A program made the translations under genes and the position numbers. Below are positions 23,086 through 32,050 of a stretch of 64,000 nt of DNA, piece by piece. The stretch's first letter is position 1. Every line of letters begins with the position of its first letter. The stretch is from contig NZ_JACHJW010000001.1 of assembly GCF_014203835.1 (NCBI RefSeq), positions 2,379,176 to 2,443,175 on the forward strand. The letters are read 5' to 3'. The DNA is from Micromonospora polyrhachis (GTDB lineage Bacteria; Actinomycetota; Actinomycetes; Mycobacteriales; Micromonosporaceae). The notes under the pieces are model-generated. The model searched no databases. It was given only the letters and a program-made list of their open reading frames with translations, and was not told where the DNA came from.

Positions 23086-23870
23086 GTCTTCGCCACCTCC
23101 TTGATCAAGTCGATTGACTGGCGGCGGGGAAGCGCGATGGAGCGGATCGCCTCCCACGTCTTGGCGAGTCTAGCAATGTCCATCGAATCGTCCATGATCT
23201 GTGCGCGGAGCTGGTTGTCCGCATAGGCGACCCGGCCGCCGTCGGCCAGTTCGGCGATGATGAATTGACCAGCGAACCCGAGATAGATCCCCTCGGCCGG
23301 CACGACATGCAGTTGGACGTTCTCCCGCTCCGCGTCTGTCACCAGCCGTTCCAATTGCTCGGCCATCAGCCCTGGATGCTCCGGCACCGGCCGGCGCAAG
23401 ATCGCCTCGTCGATCACGGCGATGAAATGCGGCGGGCTGTCCCGGTCCAGGATCGCCTGGCGTTCCAGTCGAGCCGCGAGCTGCTGCTCGACCTCCTCGG
23501 CGGTGAACCGGCCGCCGGCCAGGGTCGCCCGTGCGTAGGCCTCGGTCTGAAACAGCCCCGGAATGACCAACGGCTCGAACCAGCGCAGGGTGGTCGCCTG
23601 ACGCTCGAAGATGATCCACTCACGCAACCAGATTGGCGTCGCCTCCAACGCCCCCAGTTTCTTGAGCATCCGCAGGAAGAGCCCCCCGGTCTGGAGGCCC
23701 GCGTCCACGGCCTCCATGTAGGACAAGGTGGGCGACCGCTGCCCGGTTTCCACACTGCTGACGTGGGACGCCGAAAATCGGATCAGTTTGCCGAACTCCT
23801 CCTGACTGAGACCTCGTGAGGTACGCGCAAGCCGTAACTCCCCCAGAATGTACTCCATTGCTACGCTCAT
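23076..23870 (-). CDS. XRE-family regulator with DUF5753 domain
   Basis: A 264-residue regulator. The XRE HTH is at about residues 12-60 (SRGLSQEEFGKLIRFSASHVSSVETGQRSP, read in parts), followed by the DUF5753 ligand-like domain: LRWFEPLVIPGLFQTEAYAR, DEAILRRPV, LGFAGQFIIAEL and VAYADNQLRAQI. This is the WhiJ-like class that works with a DUF397 partner, which lies directly downstream. It probably regulates developmental or secondary-metabolism genes. Starts at 23870 (MSVAMEYIL); the ATG four codons later is an alternative. Confidence 0.92.
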   Translation of the reverse strand: MSVAMEYILGELRLARTSRGLSQEEFGKLIRFSASHVSSVETGQRSPTLSYMEAVDAGLQTGGLFLRMLKKLGALEATPIWLREWIIFERQATTLRWFEPLVIPGLFQTEAYARATLAGGRFTAEEVEQQLAARLERQAILDRDSPPHFIAVIDEAILRRPVPEHPGLMAEQLERLVTDAERENVQLHVVPAEGIYLGFAGQFIIAELADGGRVAYADNQLRAQIMDDSMDIARLAKTWEAIRSIALPRRQSIDLIKEVAKTWT

Positions 23871-24126
23871 CGATCCCCCAGACTCTACCCAAATTCTCCC
23901 CGGATTTGCCGTGCCGAATTCCGATCACACACGCATAGGCACCAGAACTGCGCGGACGGCAATGAGGTATTCCGAGAGTAGCGGTTCGGATACCAACATG
24001 TCTCTATCGGATGTGGTGGTCCGGCAAGGCCACGTCAGAAACGCATCCGGCGCGGGGCCATCGCGGCCTTCCCACCCGACCAACGTGATGGCCCCGCCCC
24101 AGCCACTTTCCCGGAGGCGACCCACC

Positions 24127-24342
24127 ATGACCTACAGCGGCGACTACGAACCGATCCCACACCGGCCGCTCCAACCATTGCGCGGCCAAGACGCAGCGCC
24201 CGCCACCGACGGCGACACGGTTCATGATCCGCTATTCGGAACGGATTCCGGCGCGGAATCCGAGCCGGAATCCCAACTCTCGTCAAAAGCTCCCACCGAA
24301 TCGGCGATTCGCCAACGTACGCCAAACCGCCGCTCTATCTGA
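24127..24342 (+). CDS. Small acidic hypothetical ORF
   Basis: A possible 71-residue protein from the ATG at 24127, with GGAGG nine bases upstream. The sequence begins MTYSGDYEPIPHRPLQPLRG and has an acidic/Ser-rich middle (DSGAESEPESQLSSK) and basic end (RQRTPNRRSI). No family recognised. It sits divergently from the XRE-DUF5753 gene. It overlaps an ORF on the other strand (24222-24467); at most one is likely real over the shared region. Confidence 0.4.
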   Translation: MTYSGDYEPIPHRPLQPLRGQDAAPATDGDTVHDPLFGTDSGAESEPESQLSSKAPTESAIRQRTPNRRSI

Positions 24343-24467
24343 TGTGGAGTGAGCAGTGCCGCCTTCCGGCTCTGCCGTACCCGCGTCGCGTACTCGGCTG
24401 AGATCGTGACCTCCCGCCAGGCGGCGGTGACGCGCTCCACGATCTTGGCTGCGTACGAGTGAATCAT
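24222..24467 (-). CDS. Small hypothetical ORF opposite the previous one
   Basis: An 81-residue frame. Its first ~40 codons use mostly G/C third bases (AAKIVERVTAAWREVTISAE, then RQSRKAALLTPHQIERRFGV), as in genuine genes of this organism. Its last third (SGSDSAPESVPNSGS) is low-complexity and antisense to the 24127 ORF. The ribosome-binding site is poor (AAGCGG adjacent to the ATG). Could be a fragment of a lost gene. Confidence 0.25.
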   Translation of the reverse strand: MIHSYAAKIVERVTAAWREVTISAEYATRVRQSRKAALLTPHQIERRFGVRWRIADSVGAFDESWDSGSDSAPESVPNSGS

Positions 24468-24514
24468 CCGCTTATGTCGAGATGACGGGCTGATCCCGTG
24501 ATATCCAAGGGCGG

Positions 24515-25867
24515 GTGAGGGCTCGGGGATTGACGGCGTCCGTCCTGCGATACCCGGTCCGGGCCGTACCGCTGGCCTTCCTGGGGGCGATCGCGGTGGT
24601 GACCGCCCTGCTGATGCTGCCCGCCGCTCGGGCCGGCCCAGGCAGCGCCTCGTTTCTGCCGGCCCTCTTCACCGCCACGTCGGCGGTCTGCGTCACCGGC
24701 CTCAACGTCACCGACACCCTGGAGTACTGGTCCACCTTCGGCCACGTGCTGATCACGGTGGCCACCCAGATCGGCGGCTACGGCATCATGACCGTGGCAC
24801 TGCTACTGGCACTTCTCGTGTCGCAACGGCTCGGTCTACGCAACCGGCTGCTGTTGCAGACGGAGAGCGGCGGGCTCTCCCTCGGCGACGTACGGTGGGT
24901 GCTGTTGCGGGGTGCCCTGATCGTCCTGGTCTGCGAATCGACCATCGCCGTGATACTGGCCGCACGGCTCTGGCTCGAATACGCCTACCCGCCGGGTCGG
25001 GCCCTCTGGTACGGCGTGTTCCACGCCGTACAGGCGTTCAACAACTGCGGATTCGCACTGTTCGACGGCAGTCTGACGAGGTTCGTCGGCGACGCGTGGA
25101 TCTGCCTGCCGATCACGTTCGGGGTGATCGCCGGGTCGATCGGCTTCCCGGTGCTGTTCGACCTGCGACGGTGGTGGCGGCAACCAGCCCACTGGTCGGT
25201 GCAGACCCGGCTGACCATCGGCGGTTCGATCACGCTGCTGGTGGTGGGTTTCCTGGCCATACTCGCCGCCGAGTGGGCCAACCCGCACACGCTCGGTCCG
25301 TTCGACGTGCCGACCAAACTGCTCGCCGCCTTCGTACAGGGCACGATGCCGAGATCCGGCGGGTTCAACAGCGTCGAGTACGGCCAGATGCGGGACGAAT
25401 CAATCGCAATCACCATTGGGCTGATGTTCGTTGGTGGCGGTAGCGCCAGCACCGCTGGGGGTATCAAGGTCACCACGTTCTTCCTGCTCGCCTTCGTACT
25501 CTGGGCGGAGATCCGCGGCGAGCCGGACGTGGTAGTCGGTCGGCGGCGAATCGCCACGGCCACCCAGCGCCAAGCCATGACGATCGCACTACTCGGCGTG
25601 GCGATGGTGGCGGTCGGAACGCTGCTGATGATGGCGTTCACCCGGGGCCTACGTTTCCACTGGGCCATGTTCGAGGTGGTCTCGGCCTTCTCCACCACCG
25701 GCCTGACCGGTGGCGTCACCGGGGCGCTACCGACCGAGGGACAGGTCCTGTTGATCGTCCTGATGTACGTCGGCCGGCTCGGCACGATCATCGCCGCATC
25801 GGCACTCGCGCTGAACACCCGGCACCGGCTTTACCAATACCCGGAGGAGCGACCCATTGTCGGCTAG
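24515..25867 (+). CDS. TrkH/KtrB-family potassium uptake membrane subunit
   Basis: A 450-residue membrane protein with about eight helices and four P-loop repeats: TATSAVCVTGLNVTD, AFNNCGFALF, GTMPRSGGFNSVEYG and SAFSTTGLTGGVTG. The glycines in VTGLN, NCGF, RSGGF and TTGLT match the potassium selectivity filters of Trk/Ktr channels. It pairs with the cytoplasmic regulator encoded immediately downstream and imports K+. GTG start at 24515. The stop overlaps the start of the next gene by 11 bp, so translation is coupled. Confidence 0.94.
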   Translation: MRARGLTASVLRYPVRAVPLAFLGAIAVVTALLMLPAARAGPGSASFLPALFTATSAVCVTGLNVTDTLEYWSTFGHVLITVATQIGGYGIMTVALLLALLVSQRLGLRNRLLLQTESGGLSLGDVRWVLLRGALIVLVCESTIAVILAARLWLEYAYPPGRALWYGVFHAVQAFNNCGFALFDGSLTRFVGDAWICLPITFGVIAGSIGFPVLFDLRRWWRQPAHWSVQTRLTIGGSITLLVVGFLAILAAEWANPHTLGPFDVPTKLLAAFVQGTMPRSGGFNSVEYGQMRDESIAITIGLMFVGGGSASTAGGIKVTTFFLLAFVLWAEIRGEPDVVVGRRRIATATQRQAMTIALLGVAMVAVGTLLMMAFTRGLRFHWAMFEVVSAFSTTGLTGGVTGALPTEGQVLLIVLMYVGRLGTIIAASALALNTRHRLYQYPEERPIVG

Positions 25868-26543
25868 AAGGAACGCCAGGAGGAGCGCTGCGGCGGCCGG
25901 AGGTGTCGTGGTGATCGGCCTGGGCCGGGTCGGCAGCCAGGTGGCGATCACGCTGACCCAGCTCGGGCATGAGGTGCTCGCCCTCGACCGAGACCCGAAG
26001 GTCGTCCAGAGCCTGTCCCAGCAGCTCACCCATGTCGTACAGACCGACTCCACCGACGAGACGGCACTACGGCAGCTCGGCGTGCCGGACTTCGAACGGG
26101 TGATGGTGGCCCTCGGCAGCGCCGTCGAGGCTAGTCTGCTGACCGTCCTGGCCCTGACCGAGATCGGCGTCTCGGAGATCTGGGCCCGGGCGTCCTCCAA
26201 CGCCCACGCCAAGATCCTCAACGCGATGGGTGTCGCACACGTGATATTTCCCGAGGCTGCGATGGGCCAGCGGATCGGCCATCTACTGGTCAGCAGGATG
26301 CTCGACTTCGTCGAGATCGGTGCCGACTTCGCCCTCGCCAAGGCCCGGGTGCCAGGCGACATGGTCGGTAGGTCCGTAGCGGAACTATGTCTCTGGGAGC
26401 GGTACGGAATCTCGCTGATCGGAGTCCAGAGCCCCGGTCAGAACTTCGCCCACGCCCACCCTGACCTGGTGCTGCCGCCGGACAGCATCCTCATCGTGGA
26501 GGGCACGATCGATCAGGTCCAGGCCTTCGCCGCCCTGACCTGA
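25857..26543 (+). CDS. TrkA/KtrA-family potassium uptake regulatory subunit
   Basis: A 228-residue cytoplasmic ring subunit. An N-terminal RCK Rossmann domain (VVVIGLGRVGSQVAITL, then LALDRDPKVVQ and TDSTDETALRQLG) binds nucleotide, and a C-terminal RCK_C domain (DMVGRSVAELCLWERYGISL, LVLPPDSILIVEG) completes it. It gates the upstream TrkH-like subunit. The TTG start at 25857 is preceded by GGAGGAG. The gene is convergent with the kinase gene, with only 22 bp between them. Confidence 0.95.
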   Translation: MSARRNARRSAAAAGGVVVIGLGRVGSQVAITLTQLGHEVLALDRDPKVVQSLSQQLTHVVQTDSTDETALRQLGVPDFERVMVALGSAVEASLLTVLALTEIGVSEIWARASSNAHAKILNAMGVAHVIFPEAAMGQRIGHLLVSRMLDFVEIGADFALAKARVPGDMVGRSVAELCLWERYGISLIGVQSPGQNFAHAHPDLVLPPDSILIVEGTIDQVQAFAALT

Positions 26544-26565
26544 GGGTGCGAGCCGACGACGAAAC

Positions 26566-28401
26566 CTAGTCGTCGCCATCGTCATCGTCGCTATCACCCT
26601 TCTTTGAGCCATTGCCGCTGCCCTGGCTGTTCTGGTCGCCCTGACCCTTCTGGGATTTGTTGCCCTTTTCGCCCTTCTTGGCGCGATCGCTCTCCGGACC
26701 AGCCCCGGAGCCCTTCCGGTTACCGGCCCCCGTCCCGGCGAGCGGTGTCCGAGCGCTCGGCGGATCAGCCGATGCGGCAGTCACCCCAGAATCAGCGGCA
26801 CTCCCCGCAACACCGGACACCTTGGCCGCACAGGCCGAATCGCCGAGCCGGAACTCCACCGGGAGCGGATTACCACCTGCGTACTCGCCGGTCAGGCCGA
26901 GCGCGGTAGAGCCGCCGGGGGCAAGTACGCCCTGTCCGACGGTCGGCCGGACCACCACCTGCCTTCCCCGCTGCTCCCACCGACCCGACTTCCCCTTGGT
27001 GATCGCCTGGTCCCCGGGGAACGAAAAGATCAACGACCAGTCCCGTACCGCCTCGACCCCGGTGTTGGTGACAGTCAGATCGGCGTCGAAGCCGCTGCCG
27101 GAGTCCTGGCGTAACGCGTACTCGACCTGGCAGGTCGGCGTCGACGCCGGTGCCTGCGCGGCGGGCGCGGCACCGCCACTGGCTGGCGGTTGCGCGGTGG
27201 CCGACCAGACCAAGCCGGTCAGCGCCAGCAGGCCGACACCGGCTGCGGCAACGCCGCTCCGGCCCGCCAGCCACGCCCCGCCCCGACCTCGGGGAGCGTC
27301 GTCCACGCGCCACGCCTCGGTCGACCAGTCCAACTCCAGCAGGCGGCCGGTTGCCTGTGGGTCCCGGTCCGGCCCGGCCCCGGACTGCTCGTCGGCAGCC
27401 ACCAGACCAGCCGCCGCATCCGAGCCAGTCGCCGCATCCGAACCAGTCGCAGCCACCAGACCAGCCGCCACATCCGAGCCAGTCGCAGCCACCAGACCAG
27501 CCGCCACATCCGAGCCCGCCGCCGCGCCCATCGGTGAGTCGATCAATGGCCTGGTCAGTGTCGCCGGGCCGGCGGCGGCCATCAACACGGCGGCCACCTC
27601 CGCGCTGCTCGGCCGCTCGCCGGGTGACTTCGCCAGGCACCGGGTACACAGCTCGACCACCTCGTCGGGAAGGCCGTCCAGCGCGGGCATCGGCTCCGGC
27701 TCCCGACGTCGATGTGCCCGCAGCACCTGGGTGGTGGTGCTCACCCGCCACGGTAGGCGACCACTGAGGGCGCGATAGAGCAGCAGTCCGAGCGCATAGA
27801 CATCGGCGGCCGGGGAGACCTGGCCGCCATCCAGCCGCTCCGGCGCCAGGTACGCGGGGGTGCCGAGCAGACTGCCGTCCTGGCTGACGTCGCGCTCCCC
27901 GATCAACGCGGAGATGCCGAAGTCCACCACCTTCGCACCGGTCGAGGTGAGCATGACATTGTTCGGAGTGATGTCCCGGTGCACCACACCCCGGGCGTGC
28001 GCACCGGCCAGCGCGGCGGCCACCTCGGCGCAGACGACCACGGCATCGCGCCAGGGCAGCCGTTCCCGCTCGGTGAGCAGGGCCGCCAGAGAGCGGCCAT
28101 CGACGAGTTCCATCACGACGTACGGGATGGTCAGGCCGTCGTGGCGGGACTCTCCGTAGTCGTACACGTTGGTGATGTGCGGGTGGCACAGCCGGGCTGC
28201 CGCCTTGGCCTCCATCCGCAGCCGGTTTCGGAAGGCCCGGTCGCCGGCCAGCCGGGGAACGAGCATCTTCACCGCGACCTCGCGACCCAGAACCTCGTCG
28301 TGCGCTCGCCACACCACCGACATGCCGCCCACGCCAAGTCGGTCGACGAGCCGGTAACGCCCGCCGAGCGATTGCCCAACGTAACTGCCCGTGCCTCCCA
28401 T
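26566..28401 (-). CDS. Ser/Thr protein kinase with extracellular CBM2-like domain
   Basis: A 611-residue PknB-like membrane kinase. The kinase domain covers residues 15-275: P-loop LGVGGMSVVW, ATP-binding Lys45 (VAVKML), catalytic Asp142 in HRDITPNN (Thr replaces the usual Lys two after Asp), and DFG at 159-161. A repetitive linker (AAGLVAATGSD units, about 298-335) leads to one membrane helix (about 381-402). Outside is a CBM2-like beta-sandwich (about 422-527) with Cys423 and Cys523 likely bridged and tryptophans DWSLIFSF and SGRWEQ. The end is a Lys/Gly/Asp-rich tail. The CBM2 part suggests sensing of polysaccharide or cell wall; no PASTA repeats are present. Confidence 0.93.
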   Translation of the reverse strand: MGGTGSYVGQSLGGRYRLVDRLGVGGMSVVWRAHDEVLGREVAVKMLVPRLAGDRAFRNRLRMEAKAAARLCHPHITNVYDYGESRHDGLTIPYVVMELVDGRSLAALLTERERLPWRDAVVVCAEVAAALAGAHARGVVHRDITPNNVMLTSTGAKVVDFGISALIGERDVSQDGSLLGTPAYLAPERLDGGQVSPAADVYALGLLLYRALSGRLPWRVSTTTQVLRAHRRREPEPMPALDGLPDEVVELCTRCLAKSPGERPSSAEVAAVLMAAAGPATLTRPLIDSPMGAAAGSDVAAGLVAATGSDVAAGLVAATGSDAATGSDAAAGLVAADEQSGAGPDRDPQATGRLLELDWSTEAWRVDDAPRGRGGAWLAGRSGVAAAGVGLLALTGLVWSATAQPPASGGAAPAAQAPASTPTCQVEYALRQDSGSGFDADLTVTNTGVEAVRDWSLIFSFPGDQAITKGKSGRWEQRGRQVVVRPTVGQGVLAPGGSTALGLTGEYAGGNPLPVEFRLGDSACAAKVSGVAGSAADSGVTAASADPPSARTPLAGTGAGNRKGSGAGPESDRAKKGEKGNKSQKGQGDQNSQGSGNGSKKGDSDDDDGDD

Positions 28402-28472
28402 GACCAGGGTTTATGCCCGTCGCGCGCACCACTTACACCTTGCCGGCGCGGTTCTGGTGAATCGTTCTCGGA

Positions 28473-30059
28473 TCAGGAGGTGGCGAGCAGCTGGTCGACC
28501 GGGGCGTACTCGTCGGTGAGCACCAACGCCCCGCCGACGAAGTCGGTCAGGGCGGAGCCGGAAAGCAGCGTGACCGGCCCGTCGCTCACCACGTCGAGGC
28601 GCGCCCGCAGCGCGGTGAGCGGTAGCGGCGTCTGGGCCGCGACGATCACGAAGTTGGCCCCCTGCGTACCGGTCAGCGCGTCCGGCTCGGTGATCAACGC
28701 GACGTGCGAGAACTCGGCGGCGACGGTGGCCAACTCGGCTCGGATGAACCGCAGCGGCGGATAGTCGATCACGTTCTGCACGTAGCTGCCGTTCGGCCGG
28801 ACGACCCGCCGGATCTCGGCGGCCATCTCCCGGGTGGCCAGGTGCCAGGGCACCGCGATGTGCCCGAAGGCATCCCCCACCACCAGGTCCGCGCTGGCGT
28901 CCGGTCGCGCGGCCACCAGCATCCGGGCGTCCCCGACCACCGCGCGCAGGTCCGGCCCGGGGCGGGCCGCCAACTCCCGCTCGGCCAACTTCACCAGCTC
29001 GCCGTCGATCTCGTAGACCACGTTGTCGGTGCCGGGCCGGGTCGCGGTCAGGTATCGCGGCATGGTGAACCCGCCGCCGCCGAGGTGCAGGGCGTCGAGT
29101 CGTACGCCGGGCGGGGCCAGCACGTCGGCGACCGCACCGAACCACCGGGTGTAGGCGAACTCCAGGTGGGTCGGATCGGCGAGGTCGACGTACGAGTGCT
29201 GTGCCGAGTTGAGCAGCAGCATCCGGCCGCTCGGCTTGGCCGGGTCGGTGGCCACCCGGGCACAGTGGTACGCCGTCTCCACGTCGCACGGGTTCGGGGC
29301 AACGGTGGTCAGCCCCGCGCCGACCAGGCCGAGCACCGCCACGACCGCCTTGATCCGGGGCTTGCCGGGGACCGTGGTCCGATTCTGCCGACGCAGGTAG
29401 ACGCCGAGGGCGATGCCGGTGACCCCGAGCACCCCGGCGAGTCCGAGCATGATGGCGCTGCTCGGCAGTGCCGCGACCAGCACGAATCCGGTGCCCAGGG
29501 TGGCGGTGATGCCACCGAGCGTGCCGATGCTGGAGAGCCGACCCACCACCTGACCGGTCCTGCGCAGGTCGCCGAGCTGCAACTTGACCACCAGCGGGGT
29601 GATCGCGGACAGCAGGGCCGCCGGCAGGAACACCGCCAACGCGGTCAGCAACAGGATCCCGGCGGTCGCCCCGCCGCGCAGCACCTCACCGGCGTAACGG
29701 ACCAGTGGCAGGGTCACCGCCGTGGCGATCCCGGCGAGCACCAGCGCCGGGGCCAGCAACGGGCGCGGGTCACGCCGGTCGGCGGTCCACCCGCCGAGCC
29801 AGGCCCCGTACGCGATGGCGGCCAACGCCACCCCGATCACCGAGCTGGTGACCTGGAGGGTCACTCCGACGTACGGGCCGACCAGGCGCAACGAGGCGGT
29901 CTCCAGTACGAGCACCGCGCCGCTGGACAGGAAGACCAGTACGGCGGCCAGGGGGGACGGCAACGGGCGGGGTGCCACCACCTGCCCGTCCGGTACGGGG
30001 TGGGTGGCGGCGACGTCCGACGGTGGAGTTTCCATCGCTGAGATGGTACGCAGCGTCAT
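28473..30059 (-). CDS. Fused membrane/spermidine-synthase-like protein
   Basis: A 528-residue protein. The N-terminal ~230 residues contain about seven membrane helices (LAAVLVFLSSGAVLVLETAS, VTSSVIGVALAAIAYGAWLG, LLLTALAVFLPAALLSAITP). From about residue 270 there is a spermidine-synthase-like Rossmann domain: LHLGGGGFTMPRYL, VVYEIDGELVKLAERELAAR, DARMLVAARPDASADLVVGD and NVIDYPPLRFIRAEL. The aminopropyltransferase-type DAF/DVVGDA motif is seen as LVVGDAFGH. Such fusions are widespread in actinobacteria; whether they make polyamines or act on other substrates at the membrane is unknown. Confidence 0.88.
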   Translation of the reverse strand: MTLRTISAMETPPSDVAATHPVPDGQVVAPRPLPSPLAAVLVFLSSGAVLVLETASLRLVGPYVGVTLQVTSSVIGVALAAIAYGAWLGGWTADRRDPRPLLAPALVLAGIATAVTLPLVRYAGEVLRGGATAGILLLTALAVFLPAALLSAITPLVVKLQLGDLRRTGQVVGRLSSIGTLGGITATLGTGFVLVAALPSSAIMLGLAGVLGVTGIALGVYLRRQNRTTVPGKPRIKAVVAVLGLVGAGLTTVAPNPCDVETAYHCARVATDPAKPSGRMLLLNSAQHSYVDLADPTHLEFAYTRWFGAVADVLAPPGVRLDALHLGGGGFTMPRYLTATRPGTDNVVYEIDGELVKLAERELAARPGPDLRAVVGDARMLVAARPDASADLVVGDAFGHIAVPWHLATREMAAEIRRVVRPNGSYVQNVIDYPPLRFIRAELATVAAEFSHVALITEPDALTGTQGANFVIVAAQTPLPLTALRARLDVVSDGPVTLLSGSALTDFVGGALVLTDEYAPVDQLLATS

Positions 30060-30071
30060 CCCCGCTGCGGG

Positions 30072-31097
30072 TCAAAGCATCGATAGATGAACATGGTTCG
30101 TGTGATCGCTGGCCGGGGAGCCACCGCCGTTGTAGGCCCGCCAGCCGGTGCCCGGCATCCAGATCTGCCGATACCAAATCACATAGAGTACGCCGAGCCG
30201 GTTGGCGTTCTTGACGTAGTAGGCGGCCAGGTTGTTGCCGTAGGTCCGTTCCGCCCCGGTCGCATTGGAGTTCTTGAAGCCGCCCTTGGCCGAGGCGAAG
30301 TCGCACGCCTTGCCCTTGGGGTGCTCACCACCGCCACCACTGCGATAGCAGGAGACGTACCAGGTGAAGCCGGCGGCCTTGGCCTGGTTCATCGCGTGCA
30401 GGGTGCGCGGGCTGATGCAGCCGCTGGTGGTCGGGTCGTTGACCGTGCAGGACTCCTTGGGCCAGGAGCCGTCCGAGTTGCGGGGAGCCGGTTTGGCCGC
30501 TGGGGAGTTGGCGTTGACGTAGCCGCCGCTGCTCCCACCACCGACGGCGGCCAACGCCCGCTCCGCGTCCTGCTTCCGCTTGGCGATGATGGCGAGCTGC
30601 TTGGCCTGTTCCGTCACCTCGTTGTCGATCGCGGCCTTTGCCCGGGCCGCCTGCTCGCGCGCTGCGGTGAGCGCTTTCAACTGCCGATCGTCACGCTGCG
30701 CCATCATCTCCAGCATCGCGGCCCGTTCCAGGAACGCGTCCGGGGAGGCGCTGTTGAGCAGCATGCTCGTCGGGGTCAGTCGCCCCATCCGGTAGGACTG
30801 CGCGGCAACCACGCCCACCCCGGCGGTGAGGTCCACCAGCCGCAGTTCGATCTTCTGGAGCTCGGTGGCCAGTGCTGCCTGCTGCTTCTGTGAACTCTCC
30901 AGCTTGGCCTTGGCCTCGATGTGTCCCTTGGACGCGGCTTCGAGGGCCTCGCGCAGGTTCTTGCTGCCGCCCTCGTCACCGGGGCCCGGTACGGCGAGCG
31001 CCGGTGTCACCGGGCCGCCGAGGGAGAAGACCGTCGCGGCGACCATGAGCACGATCGACCACAATGTGCGATGCCGGTTGACTGCCGTCCTGGGCAC
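30072..31097 (-). CDS. Secreted coiled-coil protein with LAS-like metallopeptidase C-terminus
   Basis: About 341 residues from GTG 31097 (GAAGGA upstream; a GTG at 31127 is an alternative). A signal peptide (LWSIVLMVAATVFSLGGPVTPALA) precedes a long Lys/Gln/Ala coiled coil (about residues 45-180), a linker, and a C-terminal domain of ~140 residues. The latter has CTVNDPTTSGCIS, EHPKGKACDF and HTNHVHLS. The spacing H-x2-G-x-A-x-D ... HxH matches LAS-type (M15/VanY-like) zinc peptidases that cut peptidoglycan peptides. Coiled coil plus cell-wall hydrolase suggests a septation or growth enzyme like the NlpC/P60 protein at 17156. This family assignment is inference from motifs. Confidence 0.82.
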   Translation of the reverse strand: MPRTAVNRHRTLWSIVLMVAATVFSLGGPVTPALAVPGPGDEGGSKNLREALEAASKGHIEAKAKLESSQKQQAALATELQKIELRLVDLTAGVGVVAAQSYRMGRLTPTSMLLNSASPDAFLERAAMLEMMAQRDDRQLKALTAAREQAARAKAAIDNEVTEQAKQLAIIAKRKQDAERALAAVGGGSSGGYVNANSPAAKPAPRNSDGSWPKESCTVNDPTTSGCISPRTLHAMNQAKAAGFTWYVSCYRSGGGGEHPKGKACDFASAKGGFKNSNATGAERTYGNNLAAYYVKNANRLGVLYVIWYRQIWMPGTGWRAYNGGGSPASDHTNHVHLSML

Positions 31098-31203
31098 GAA
31101 GCACAAATCCTTCCGTCGGCCGCCCACCCCCGGTGTGGTCAGCTGACCAGTCGGCGGCAGTCACCGCCGGCACCCGGATGGACACCAGGGCGGCGACCGC
31201 GGG

Positions 31204-32046
31204 TCAGCCTACCGGACCCCTGTCGTTACCTCGATCCGCCAGCCCGTCCGCCCCGGCGAGCAGCGCCTCGTGCACCTGCGACCAGACGCGTTCGTTGGCG
31301 GCCACCAGCAGACCGGTCTGCTCGTCGGTCGGGTCGTAGGGGTTACCGTCCAGTCGCCGGACCACCCCGCCCGCCTCCTGCACCAGCAGTGCACCGGGGG
31401 CGTGGTCCCACGGCAGCGTCCGCCAGAAGAGTGCGAACTGCTGTACGCCGAGCACAATGTCCGGATATTCCTGACCGGCGCAGTGCTGCCCGGGCAACAG
31501 CTCGCCCAACCCTTTCGCGCCGGCCACCACCCGGACCTGTAGGGCTGTGGGCAGGAACCGGGTCGACACCGCACCACGTAGGGCCGAGCGGGGCAGCGCC
31601 AGGTCCGCGCTGCGCACCCGCACCCCATCCAGGTACGCCCCGGCACCGGCCCGGGCCACCGCCAGCCGGTCGGCCACCGGATCGAGAATCCAGCTCGTGT
31701 CGGTGACCCCGTCGCGCAACAGCGCCACCATCACGGCGAAGGGCCGCTGGCCGGTGGCGAAGTTGGCCGTACCGTCGAGCGGGTCGACCAGCCACACCGG
31801 TGCCGTGCCGTGCAGATGGCGCAGCAGCTCCGCGTCGGCGGCGACCTGCTCCTCACCGACCACGACGGAACCGGGCAGCAGCCGCCGCAGCCCGTCGGAG
31901 ATGATCTGCTCGGCCTCGCGGTCGGCCACCGTCACCAGCTCGCCCGGGGTCTTCTCCTCGATCTCCGCCTCGTCCAGCCGACGGAACCGGGGCAGGATCG
32001 CGGTGGCGGCAGCCGCTCGTAACAGCGACCCAACCTCTTCGATCAT
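31204..32046 (-). CDS. Inositol monophosphatase family protein
   Basis: A 280-residue Mg-dependent phosphomonoesterase of the IMPase/FBPase/HisN family. Seen: ELVTVADREAEQIISD, GEEQ (metal Glu), the hallmark WLVDPLDGTANFATG, and LPWDHAPGALLVQEAGG near the end. The substrate could be inositol phosphate, histidinol phosphate or fructose bisphosphate. It begins 4 bp after the response-regulator gene and so is likely part of the signalling operon to its right. Confidence 0.92.
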   Translation of the reverse strand: MIEEVGSLLRAAAATAILPRFRRLDEAEIEEKTPGELVTVADREAEQIISDGLRRLLPGSVVVGEEQVAADAELLRHLHGTAPVWLVDPLDGTANFATGQRPFAVMVALLRDGVTDTSWILDPVADRLAVARAGAGAYLDGVRVRSADLALPRSALRGAVSTRFLPTALQVRVVAGAKGLGELLPGQHCAGQEYPDIVLGVQQFALFWRTLPWDHAPGALLVQEAGGVVRRLDGNPYDPTDEQTGLLVAANERVWSQVHEALLAGADGLADRGNDRGPVG

Positions 32047-32050
32047 GGCG

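Noticed and set aside
28704-30041. 445-residue plus-strand frame opposite the spermidine-synthase-like gene
   Set aside because: Same reason: no motifs, biased composition, and the reverse strand is clearly coding.
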